Assembly (NCBI GenBank): GCA_024644285.1
Contig: JAHELH010000120.1
Location: 1-7,421, forward strand
Direction: 5' to 3'
DNA: 7,421 bases
Origin: Paracoccaceae bacterium
Lineage (GTDB): Bacteria > Pseudomonadota > Alphaproteobacteria > Rhodobacterales > Rhodobacteraceae
The translations under genes and the position numbers were made by a program. Positions 1 to 5,742 of the stretch are shown piece by piece (the stretch's first letter is position 1; each line of letters starts with the position of its first letter). The notes under the pieces were generated by a model, which did not search any database, was not told the origin of the DNA, and saw only the letters and a list, made by a program, of their open reading frames with translations.

Positions 1-695
1 GACGCCACCATCCCCAGTTCGCGCATCACCCGCAGGATCCCGGACACGCCGGCCCGCGCCGCGAATTCGTCAAATCGCAGTCCCTCGCCGGCCTCGTAGA
101 GCAGCATGTCGACGCCCGCCTCCTGCGCGCACATCCGCAGCGAGCCATCGCGCAGCTTCGAGGTAAGCACAACCGGCGCACCGAACACCGTGGCCATCTG
201 CAGCAGTCGGTTGCTGCCGGGCGAGATCCGGATTTGCGGCAAGTTGGTGCGCTGGATCGCCGCGGAATGCAGATCGATGCCGAAATCCGAGCGTGCCACA
301 ATCTCGGTCATGAACATGTGCGCCAGCCGCGCGGCCAGTGATCCGCCGGCCGAGCCGGGAAAACTGCGGTTCAGGTCGCGCCGGTCGGGGAGGTATCGCG
401 AGTGATTGAGGAACCCGAAGGTATTGACAATGGGCACGGCCAGCAGCGTGCCCGACATTCCCTTCAGGCAGGACGATTTCAACAGGCGGCGGACGATCTC
501 GACGCCGATCACCTCGTCGCCATGCACCGCCGCCGAGACGAACATCACCGGACCCGGCCTGCGGCCGTGGATCACGTGAGCCGACATCGTGACCGGGGTG
601 TGATCGCTGAGGATGCTGACCGGCAGGTCGACAGTGCGGCGGGTGCCCGCCGCCACCTCTTCCTCGCCGACCCGGAACGCGGCGCGCTCCGTCAT
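1..695 (-). CDS. Succinylglutamate desuccinylase/aspartoacylase family amidohydrolase (3' end outside window)
   Basis: This gene reads from an ATG at 695 down past position 1, so the first 231 residues are visible and the C-terminus is missing; relatives are about 340 residues long. The family consists of zinc-dependent, carboxypeptidase-fold enzymes that cleave N-acyl groups from amino acids such as N-acetylaspartate or N-succinylglutamate. The metal and catalytic residues are visible: HGDE (His58, Glu61), DLHS (His143) and a later YEAGE whose Glu201 is the likely general base. The stretch RRDLNRSFPG at about 105-114 is the usual substrate-pocket motif. The start overlaps the rimK stop by four bases (ATGA), with only a weak GGGG at 702-705 as ribosome site, so translation probably depends on rimK. 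The family is secure. The substrate is unknown: no arginine-catabolism (ast) genes lie nearby, which argues against a true AstE. Confidence 0.9.
   Translation of the reverse strand, partial: MTERAAFRVGEEEVAAGTRRTVDLPVSILSDHTPVTMSAHVIHGRRPGPVMFVSAAVHGDEVIGVEIVRRLLKSSCLKGMSGTLLAVPIVNTFGFLNHSRYLPDRRDLNRSFPGSAGGSLAARLAHMFMTEIVARSDFGIDLHSAAIQRTNLPQIRISPGSNRLLQMATVFGAPVVLTSKLRDGSLRMCAQEAGVDMLLYEAGEGLRFDEFAARAGVSGILRVMRELGMVA
692..695 (-). promoter_or_regulatory. ATGA stop/start overlap, rimK to amidohydrolase gene
   Basis: The plus-strand bases TCAT read ATGA on the minus strand. The ATG of the amidohydrolase gene shares bases with the TGA of rimK. This geometry fits termination-reinitiation and fixes the start of the downstream gene. 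Confidence 0.75.
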
Positions 696-1597
696 CCCTT
701 GCCCCGTGTCTTTGTCGCGCCGTGTTTTGCGTGTTTTTCCAAGAATTCGATGATCTTCCCGGCGATATCGATGCCTGTGGCATTCTCGACACCTTCCAGC
801 CCGGGAGAAGAGTTCACCTCCATCACTACAGACCCGTGATTGGCACGCAGCATGTCCACGCCGCAGACATTCAGGCCCATCGACTTGGCCGCGCGCACCG
901 CGGTCGAACGCTCTTCCGGCGACAATTTGACGACCTCGGCCGATCCGCCGCGATGCAGGTTCGAGCGGAACTCGCCTGCCGCACCGGTCCGTTTCATCGC
1001 CGCGACGACCCGGCCGCCCACCACCAGCGCGCGGATGTCGGTGCCACCGGCCTCCTTGATGAATTCCTGCACCAGGATGTTGATGTTGGCGCCGCGAAAC
1101 GCCTCGACCACCGATTTTGCGGACCGGTCTGTATCGGCCAGCACCACGCCGATGCCCTGGGTGCCCTCCAGAAGCTTGATCACCAGCGGCGCGCCGCCCG
1201 CGATCTTCAGCACTTCCTCGGTCTGCTTCGGATCGTGGGCGAAGGTGGTCACCGGTAGCCCGATCCCGTCGCGCGCCAGCAGCTGCATCGAACGCAGTTT
1301 GTCCCGCGACCGGCCGATGGCGACACTTTCGTTCAGCGGATAGACGCCTTGCATCTCGAACTGGCGCAGAACAGCGGTGCCATAGAAGGTCACGGAGGCG
1401 CCGATGCGCGGAATGACCGCGTCGTAGCGCGGCAGCTTTTCGCCGTTGTAATAGACCTCGGGTCTGCGCGAGGCGATGTTCATGTAGCAGCGCAGGGTGT
1501 TGACGATGTCGAGGCTGTGGCCGCGCGACTCGGCGGCCTCCTTCAGTCGGACGTGCGAATAGAGGTTGGGGTTGCGCGCGAGCATCACGAATTTCAT
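692..1597 (-). CDS. rimK: RimK-type ATP-grasp alpha-L-glutamate ligase
   Basis: The 301-residue product matches the length of E. coli RimK (300). That enzyme adds glutamates to the C-terminus of ribosomal protein bS6 and can also make poly-alpha-glutamate. The protein has the N-terminal pre-ATP-grasp region (MKFVMLARNPNLYSH), the ATP-binding lysines in SRDK (Lys100) and VIKLLEGTQGIGV (Lys141), the adenine-contacting VQEFI near 176-180, and the metal-binding set GVDML (Asp248) and MEVNSSPG (Glu260, Asn262). It starts at the ATG that overlaps the stop of the upstream RimB-like gene; an AAGGGA at 1605-1610, seven bases upstream and inside that gene, is a good ribosome site. An open frame continues upstream of this ATG to about 2209, but it merely shadows the RimB-like gene. 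Family and start are solid. Whether bS6 is the substrate here cannot be told from this window, and the amidohydrolase partner hints at a small-molecule or peptide substrate. Confidence 0.94.
   Translation of the reverse strand: MKFVMLARNPNLYSHVRLKEAAESRGHSLDIVNTLRCYMNIASRRPEVYYNGEKLPRYDAVIPRIGASVTFYGTAVLRQFEMQGVYPLNESVAIGRSRDKLRSMQLLARDGIGLPVTTFAHDPKQTEEVLKIAGGAPLVIKLLEGTQGIGVVLADTDRSAKSVVEAFRGANINILVQEFIKEAGGTDIRALVVGGRVVAAMKRTGAAGEFRSNLHRGGSAEVVKLSPEERSTAVRAAKSMGLNVCGVDMLRANHGSVVMEVNSSPGLEGVENATGIDIAGKIIEFLEKHAKHGATKTRGKG
1594..1597 (-). promoter_or_regulatory. ATGA stop/start overlap, RimB-like gene to rimK
   Basis: The TGA of the RimB-like gene and the ATG of rimK share bases. With the AAGGGA site at 1605-1610 this decides the rimK start and implies coupled translation. 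Confidence 0.8.
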
Positions 1598-2109
1598 TTC
1601 CCGGTCCCTTTGCTGGAAGCGCGTCGCGCGCGGGGTTTGCGAACGGTCGTGCCGGTCGGTGGACCGGCCAGGTAGGATTTGCCGGCATCGACGAGTATCC
1701 CGCGCCGGCGGAACGCGGTGCGGCCCAGGATCAGCGGCATCTTCATCGACGCGCGGTCCGTCAGCGATATCTCGATTCGCCAGCGGCGCTCTCCGATCAC
1801 CAGAGAGGTGAGGATCACGTGCCGGTCCTGCCCGACGCCGCTGGTGTTCTTGATGCTGCGGAACTCGACCAGCGGCGCCTCGCAATTGCGCGCGTGCAGC
1901 TTGCCCGCATGCGGAATGTGGAACCGGACCCAGGCCGCGCCGTCCTTGTCGAACTCGGTGATCCGCGTCGCGTGCAGCGCCGAGGTGCGCGCGCCGGTGT
2001 CGATCTTGGCCTCGACCAGCGGCAAGCCTATATCCGGCAGGCCGACGCGTTCGCGCCAGCCGATCAGCATAGGCGGGCTGGACGCCCTGGCGCGCGCCGG
2101 AACGCTCAT
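1594..2109 (-). CDS. rimB: RimB-like retropepsin-fold protein (annotated elsewhere as 'ATP-dependent zinc protease')
   Basis: The 171-residue product belongs to the small family often labelled putative ATP-dependent zinc protease and found beside rimK. Its core is KIDTGARTSALHA, in which Asp37-Thr38-Gly39-Ala40 is the retropepsin-type aspartate motif. The middle contains the FHIPH and RSIKNTSG stretches, followed by LTDRASMKMPLILGRTAF, the second half of the fold. I see neither an HExxH zinc site nor a Walker A motif, so the inherited name is not supported by the sequence. In Pseudomonas, RimB works with RimK in bS6 glutamylation. The tail (about 155-171) is basic and probably disordered. The ATG at 2109 is chosen because GGGAGG lies at 2121-2126, eleven bases upstream, and the conserved domain begins soon after. 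A gap of 96 bases separates it from the peroxiredoxin gene, so it may have its own promoter, though I see no clear one. Confidence 0.87.
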   Translation of the reverse strand: MSVPARARASSPPMLIGWRERVGLPDIGLPLVEAKIDTGARTSALHATRITEFDKDGAAWVRFHIPHAGKLHARNCEAPLVEFRSIKNTSGVGQDRHVILTSLVIGERRWRIEISLTDRASMKMPLILGRTAFRRRGILVDAGKSYLAGPPTGTTVRKPRARRASSKGTGK

Positions 2110-2205
2110 CGCAGACTGACCCTCCCCCGATACCGTTACGAAGACGGATGCCCGAAGCGTTTCGACTCGGCTCCCCCGCGCTTATCTGACCGCGCGCGGC
2201 TGCGA

Positions 2206-2859
2206 TCAACCGGGAACTTTGGTCGTCCGCAGATAGGGCAGCACGGTGGTAAATTCGCCGAACTTCTTCTTGGCATCCTCGTTGTTAACGGTGGCCGGGA
2301 TGATCACGTCCTGGCCGACTTGCCAGTTCGCGGGCGTCGCGACGCCTTTTGTCTCCGAGGTCTGCAGCGCATCGAGCGCCCGCAGGATTTCCCCGAAATT
2401 GCGCCCCACCGTCATCGGGTAGGTCATCGACAGCTTCAGCTTCTTGTCCGGCCCGATGATGTAGACCGTCCGCACGGTGGCGCTGTCGGCGGGCGTGCGG
2501 CCGTCGGGCAGATAGGCGTCGGCGGGCAGCATGTCATAGGCCTTCGACAAAGCCAGCCCGTCATCGGCGATGATCGGAAATCCGACATCCGCGCCGCCGA
2601 CCTTCTCGATGTCGCCGATCCACTTGTTGTGGTCGTCGACGCCGTCGACCGAAACGCCAATGACCTTGGTGTTGCGCTTCTCCCACTCGTCTTTCAGCTG
2701 TGCCACGGCACCGAACTCGGTGGTGCAGACCGGGGTGAAGTCCTTGGGATGGCTGAACAGGATCGCCCAGCTGTCGCCGATCCAGTCGTGGAACACGATC
2801 GGCCCCTGGTTGGTCTCGGCGGTGAAGTTCGGAACGGTTTCGTTGATACGCAATGACAT
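2206..2859 (-). CDS. 1-Cys peroxiredoxin, Prx6 type
   Basis: The 217-residue product is a full-length Prx6-class peroxiredoxin, which reduces hydrogen peroxide and organic hydroperoxides in the cytoplasm. The peroxidatic motif PxxxTxxC is HPKDFTPVC, with Cys45 as the attacking residue, Thr42 as its partner and Arg130 (ATVRTVY) as the conserved arginine. Cys45 is the only cysteine in the protein, so it must be a true 1-Cys enzyme that depends on an outside thiol for recycling. The N-terminal thioredoxin fold opens with INETVPNF. The C-terminal dimerisation domain carries the family's LPYLRTTKVPG-type ending. The ATG at 2859 is preceded by AAGGGAG (2867-2873), seven bases away, a strong ribosome site. 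The gene is probably transcribed from its own promoter in the 103-base gap upstream. I see no convincing OxyR site. Confidence 0.95.
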   Translation of the reverse strand: MSLRINETVPNFTAETNQGPIVFHDWIGDSWAILFSHPKDFTPVCTTEFGAVAQLKDEWEKRNTKVIGVSVDGVDDHNKWIGDIEKVGGADVGFPIIADDGLALSKAYDMLPADAYLPDGRTPADSATVRTVYIIGPDKKLKLSMTYPMTVGRNFGEILRALDALQTSETKGVATPANWQVGQDVIIPATVNNEDAKKKFGEFTTVLPYLRTTKVPG

Positions 2860-2882
2860 GACGAATCTCCCTTGAGATCAGG

Positions 2883-2903
2883 ATGGGGTCAAAAACACCC
2901 CGT
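2883..2903 (-). promoter_or_regulatory. Small hairpin in the peroxiredoxin leader
   Basis: Seven bases (2883-2889) can pair with 2897-2903 around a seven-base A-rich loop; five of the pairs form a GGGGT/ACCCC core. On the transcribed minus strand the loop is T-rich and the stem ends about ten bases before the ribosome site. Without a T tract after the stem it is not a standard terminator. It could tune translation or mRNA stability, or be chance. Confidence 0.3.
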
Positions 2904-2913
2904 AGATATGTGC

Positions 2914-2919
2914 AGTATA
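2914..2919 (-). promoter_or_regulatory. Possible -10 box for the peroxiredoxin gene
   Basis: On the minus strand these bases read TATACT, one mismatch from the TATAAT consensus, about 55 bases upstream of the peroxiredoxin ATG. The -35 is poor (GTGATC at 18-base spacing), so this is only a candidate. If used, the transcript would carry the hairpin at 2883-2903 in its leader. Confidence 0.3.
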
Positions 2920-2962
2920 CCCTTTCTCGGCGGCGGGATCACGCCGCGACGGAATACTGTGA

Positions 2963-3625
2963 TCAGAACGGCACCGGAGCGCGGAAGGTCATGCCGATAC
3001 CGCCGTCGGGATGCCGCAACTTCAGGCTCTCGGCATGCAGCATCAGGCGCGGCGCGTCGCGGGCCTGCCCCTCGGCATAGAACGGATCGCCCAGGATCGG
3101 ATGGCCGATCTCGCGCATGTGAATCCGCAGCTGGTGGCTGCGCCCGGTCTTCGGGAACAGCCGGACCCTGGTTGCCCTGTCCTCGTACCGCATCACACGC
3201 CAATCGGTTTGCGCCGGACGGCCGGTCTCAAAGTCGACCTTCTGCAAGGGTCGGTTCGGCCAGTCGACGATCAAGGGCAGATCCACGGTGCCGGTTTTCG
3301 GCTCCATCCGGCCCCAGACTCGCGCGACATAGGCCTTTTTCACGTGCCGCCGCTCGAATTGCAGACCGAGATGCCGCTGCGCCTGAGGGGTCAGCGCGAA
3401 AACCATGATCCCCGACGTGTCGCGGTCCAGACGATGCACCAGCAGCGCCTGCGGATAGGCCGCCTGGACCCTTGTCAGCAGGCAATCGGCGAGATGCGCG
3501 CCCTTGCCCGGCACCGACAAAAGACCGGCGGGCTTGTCCACCAGCAGGATCTCGTGATCGGCATGGATCACAGCAAGCGGCACGTCGGGCGGAGCATAGG
3601 CGGCGTCGGTCACCGCCAACCTCAC
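2963..3625 (-). CDS. rluA: RluA-type pseudouridine synthase
   Basis: The 220-residue product closely follows E. coli RluA (219 residues), which isomerises uridine to pseudouridine at position 746 of 23S rRNA and position 32 of several tRNAs. The catalytic motif HRLDRDTSG carries Asp67. Further RluA hallmarks are KPAGLLSVPG near 31-40, VDLPLIVDWPNRP and FETGRPAQT in the middle, and TGRSHQLRIHM followed by GHPILGDPFYA toward the end. There is no N-terminal S4 domain, as expected for RluA itself rather than RluC or RluD. I chose the GTG at 3625 because it overlaps the TGA of msrC (GTGA) and gives the family's normal length. No Shine-Dalgarno is visible, so translation is probably coupled to msrC. 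An upstream in-frame ATG at 3853 lies deep inside msrC and would add a low-complexity, Arg-rich extension, so I reject it. The exact RNA target in this organism is inferred. Confidence 0.93.
   Translation of the reverse strand: MRLAVTDAAYAPPDVPLAVIHADHEILLVDKPAGLLSVPGKGAHLADCLLTRVQAAYPQALLVHRLDRDTSGIMVFALTPQAQRHLGLQFERRHVKKAYVARVWGRMEPKTGTVDLPLIVDWPNRPLQKVDFETGRPAQTDWRVMRYEDRATRVRLFPKTGRSHQLRIHMREIGHPILGDPFYAEGQARDAPRLMLHAESLKLRHPDGGIGMTFRAPVPF
3622..3625 (-). promoter_or_regulatory. GTGA stop/start overlap, msrC to rluA
   Basis: The plus-strand bases TCAC read GTGA on the minus strand, so the rluA GTG shares bases with the msrC TGA. This is the main evidence for a GTG start in rluA. Alternative downstream starts (TTG at 3619, GTG at 3613) cannot be excluded. 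Confidence 0.6.
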
Positions 3626-4074
3626 CGCGCGAACGTGGACGAAAGGATCGTGCTCAGGTGATGCGCGTCTTCCGCGTCGAAGGCATCGGGCCGGTCGCTG
3701 TCGATGTCGAGCACGCCGATCAGGTCGTCCTGGCGGTTCCAGACCGGCAGCACGATTTCCGACCGGGTCGACGACGCGCAGGCGATATGCCCCGGGAATG
3801 CATCCACATCCGCCACGATCTGCACTTCGCCGGTGCGCGCCGCCGCGCCGCAAACCCCGCGCGAAAAAGGGATCGTCAGGCAGCCGTGTCCACCCTGGTA
3901 GGGACCGATTTTCAACATGCCCGGCGCGGTGACCCGGTAGAACCCGGTCCAGTCGAAGCGGTTGTCGGCATGGTGCAGTTCGCAGGCCACCGTCGCCATC
4001 AGCGCCACCTCGTCGGTCTCGCCCTCGGTAAGGGCGGCGATGGTCTTGGCGAGGGTCCCGTAATCTGCGCGCAT
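3622..4074 (-). CDS. msrC: Free methionine-R-sulfoxide reductase (GAF domain)
   Basis: The 150-residue product is a single GAF domain of the fRMsr type, which reduces free L-methionine-(R)-sulfoxide with thioredoxin as electron donor. The three functional cysteines are present at Cys65, Cys75 and Cys99, with gaps of 10 and 24 residues, as for Cys84, Cys94 and Cys118 of the E. coli enzyme. Other signatures are WTGFY (42-46), GPYQG (57-61), RGVCG (72-76), HIACA (96-100), SEIVLP with Glu106, and GVLDIDS with Asp123 and Asp125, which line the methionine-sulfoxide pocket. The ATG at 4074 is chosen because it gives the family's usual N-terminus (MRADYGTLAK); an ATG at 4131 would lie inside the thiolase gene. 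The gap to the thiolase stop is 16 bases and the ribosome site is weak, so it is likely co-transcribed with the thiolase. Generic databases may list it only as 'GAF domain protein'. Confidence 0.93.
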   Translation of the reverse strand: MRADYGTLAKTIAALTEGETDEVALMATVACELHHADNRFDWTGFYRVTAPGMLKIGPYQGGHGCLTIPFSRGVCGAAARTGEVQIVADVDAFPGHIACASSTRSEIVLPVWNRQDDLIGVLDIDSDRPDAFDAEDAHHLSTILSSTFAR

Positions 4075-4090
4075 TCCCGGAGGTCTCGCC

Positions 4091-5263
4091 TCAAATCCGC
4101 TCGATGGCAATCGCGGTGCCTTCGCCGCCACCGATGCAGATCGCCGCGACGCCGCGCCTGAGGCCGCGCTTTTCCAGCGCGTTCAGCAGCGTCACCATGA
4201 TCCGGGCGCCCGAGGCCCCGATCGGATGGCCGAGAGCGCAGGCCCCGCCGTTGACGTTGACGATGTCCGGCGACAGGCCCAATTCGCGCATGAAGACCAT
4301 CGGCACGACCGCAAACGCCTCGTTGACCTCCCAGAGATCGACGTCAGCCGCTTGCCAGCCGATCTTGTCCAGCAGCTTTCGCGCGGCCGGGATCGGGGCC
4401 GTGGTGAACCAGCCCGGCTCTTGCGCATGGCCCGCATGGCCGACGATCCGGGCCCGGATTGCCAGTCCCTGACGCTCCGCTTCTTCTCTCGATGCCAGGA
4501 CCAACGCCGCCGCGCCATCCGAGATCGACGAGGAATTCGCCGGCGTCACGGTGCCGTCCTTGCGGAATGCCGGCTTGAGGTGCGGGATCTTGTCGGGCCG
4601 CGCCTTGGCCGGCTGCTCGTCGCGGGTGACGGTGCTGTCGCCCTTGCGCGAGCTGACGGTGACCGGCGCGATCTCGTCCGCAAAGGCGCCGCTGTCCTGT
4701 GCCGCGTTGGCGCGGCTCAGCGAGCGCAGCGCGTATTCGTCCTGCGCCTCGCGGGTCAACTGGTACTTCTCGGCGCAGTCCTCGGCAAAAGTGCCCATCA
4801 GGCGGCCCTTGTCATAGGCATCCTCCAGCCCGTCGAGAAACATGTGATCCTGCGCCTGCGCGTGACCCAGCCGCGCGCCGCCCCGCATGCCCGGCAGCAG
4901 GTAGGGCGCGTTGGTCATGCTCTCCATGCCGCCGGCAACGACGATGTCGGACTGGCCCAGCGCGATCTGGTCGGCCGCGATCATCGCAGCCTTCATGCCG
5001 GACCCGCACATCTTGTTCAGCGTCGTCGCGGTCACCTCCTGGCCCAACCCGGCGTGAAAGCCCGCCTGCCGCGCCGGGGCCTGGCCCTGTCCGGCGGGCA
5101 AGACGCAACCCATGATCAGATCGTCCACCCGGCTGGCTCCGGCCGCTGCCAGCGCCGCGCGGATCGCGACGCCTCCCAACTCGGCCGCGGGGACGGCGGA
5201 GAGCTCGCCCTGGAACCCGCCCATGGGCGTCCGGGCCGCGCCGGCGATGACGACATCCTTCAT
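4091..5263 (-). CDS. Acetyl-CoA C-acetyltransferase (class II thiolase)
   Basis: The 390-residue product is a complete thiolase of normal length. The biosynthetic members condense two acetyl-CoA into acetoacetyl-CoA, and the same fold serves in beta-oxidation. The nucleophilic cysteine is Cys86 in NKMCGSG; the remaining catalytic elements are NEAF (314-317), GHPIGASG with His346, and CIGGGEG with Cys376. The loop GGMESMTNAPYLLP and the following DGLEDAYDKGRLMGTFAE stretch are typical of acetyl-CoA acetyltransferases. The ATG at 5263 has a textbook AGGAGG (5270-5275) six bases upstream. Six-frame extension to 5335 would run through this ribosome site and is rejected. Chain-length preference (AtoB/PhaA-like or longer-chain acyl) cannot be decided from sequence alone. 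No phaB, phaC or beta-oxidation partner lies within the window; the next genes downstream are msrC and rluA. Confidence 0.94.
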   Translation of the reverse strand: MKDVVIAGAARTPMGGFQGELSAVPAAELGGVAIRAALAAAGASRVDDLIMGCVLPAGQGQAPARQAGFHAGLGQEVTATTLNKMCGSGMKAAMIAADQIALGQSDIVVAGGMESMTNAPYLLPGMRGGARLGHAQAQDHMFLDGLEDAYDKGRLMGTFAEDCAEKYQLTREAQDEYALRSLSRANAAQDSGAFADEIAPVTVSSRKGDSTVTRDEQPAKARPDKIPHLKPAFRKDGTVTPANSSSISDGAAALVLASREEAERQGLAIRARIVGHAGHAQEPGWFTTAPIPAARKLLDKIGWQAADVDLWEVNEAFAVVPMVFMRELGLSPDIVNVNGGACALGHPIGASGARIMVTLLNALEKRGLRRGVAAICIGGGEGTAIAIERI

Positions 5264-5269
5264 GGCAGA

Positions 5270-5275
5270 CCTCCT
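5270..5275 (-). promoter_or_regulatory. Strong Shine-Dalgarno of the thiolase gene
   Basis: The plus-strand CCTCCT reads AGGAGG, six bases ahead of the ATG at 5263. It decides this start over the in-frame ATG further upstream. Confidence 0.8.
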
Positions 5276-5304
5276 GTGCGGATTCGATCCGGCCCTACGC
5301 ATAC

Positions 5305-5338
5305 CGAATGGTAACGAATGCCGTCTAGCCTGCATTCG
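5305..5338. promoter_or_regulatory. Triple CGAATG repeat in the divergent promoter region (candidate operator)
   Basis: CGAATG occurs at 5305-5310 and 5315-5320 in direct orientation, exactly ten bases apart, and inverted (CATTCG) at 5333-5338. The second and third copies extend to a perfect seven-base inverted repeat, CGAATGC then GCATTCG, with a ten-base spacer. The array lies in the 100-base gap between the divergent thiolase and STAS genes, where a regulator could control either side. No known family consensus is recognised. Confidence 0.4.
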
Positions 5339-5363
5339 ACACGCCCCATCCCGGAGAGTTTCG

Positions 5364-5708
5364 ATGAAGCTGGAACAGCGGAATTACGGCGAGGCGCTGC
5401 TTGTCACGGTGGCCGAACCGCGGATCGACGCCTCGGTCGCTATTCAGTTCAAGGATCGACTGAGGCAAATGACCGAGGGGGGACCGGATCGCGTCATCCT
5501 CGACCTGCGCCAGGTCCAGTTTCTCGACAGCAGCGGCCTTGGCGCGGTCGTCGCCGCGAAGAAGCAGCTAGGGCCGAATCGCAACCTGGAACTCGCGGAT
5601 TTTTCGCCCATGGTGGAAAAGGTGTTCCAGCTGACCCGAATGGACAGTGTCTTCACCATCCACCGCGATGCCGCCGCGGCCCTCGTCGGGCTGCAACCCG
5701 TCTCTTGA
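5364..5708 (+). CDS. STAS-domain anti-sigma-factor antagonist (RsbV/RbaV type)
   Basis: The 114-residue product is a single STAS domain. Such proteins bind an RsbW-type anti-sigma factor when unphosphorylated, freeing its partner, and are inactivated by phosphorylation on a serine. That site is visible in FLDSSGLGAVV: Ser57 corresponds to the phosphoserine of B. subtilis SpoIIAA. The secondary-structure pattern is the usual one, with an N-terminal beta strand, the PRIDASVAIQFKDRL segment, the RVILDLRQVQFLDSSG core, and a C-terminal helix covering VEKVFQLTRMDSVF. The ATG at 5364 has GGAGAG (5353-5358) five bases upstream. An open frame reaching upstream to 5112 runs against the thiolase gene and is rejected. 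The ATPase gene follows after 34 bases, so the two form a partner-switch pair. In Rhodobacter capsulatus a similar pair, RbaV/RbaW, influences gene transfer agent production; orthology is inferred, not shown. Confidence 0.92.
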   Translation: MKLEQRNYGEALLVTVAEPRIDASVAIQFKDRLRQMTEGGPDRVILDLRQVQFLDSSGLGAVVAAKKQLGPNRNLELADFSPMVEKVFQLTRMDSVFTIHRDAAAALVGLQPVS

Positions 5709-5742
5709 AGCAGCCAAACAAGGCAGCGCACGCGTTTTCTGA

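Noticed and set aside
2190..2199. Ten-base palindrome CCGCGCGCGG after the peroxiredoxin gene
   Set aside because: It has no loop or T tract for a terminator, and such GC alternations are common at this base composition.
1598..2209. N-terminal extension of RimK reaching back to 2209
   Set aside because: The added residues shadow the RimB-like gene in another frame. RimK homology begins exactly at the ATG at 1597, which has a good ribosome site.
1819..2856. A 345-codon plus-strand open frame
   Set aside because: It runs opposite the RimB-like and peroxiredoxin genes and shows no domain signature.
2930..2964. GC-rich stem (2930-2935/2942-2947) and GATCAC/GTGATC inverted repeat after rluA as a terminator
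   Set aside because: Neither is followed by a T tract on the minus strand, and the two pairings exclude each other. They may be chance in GC-rich DNA.
4226..5314. A 362-codon open frame on the plus strand
   Set aside because: It is antisense to the thiolase, whose catalytic motifs are all intact, and its product is low-complexity with many Arg and His residues.
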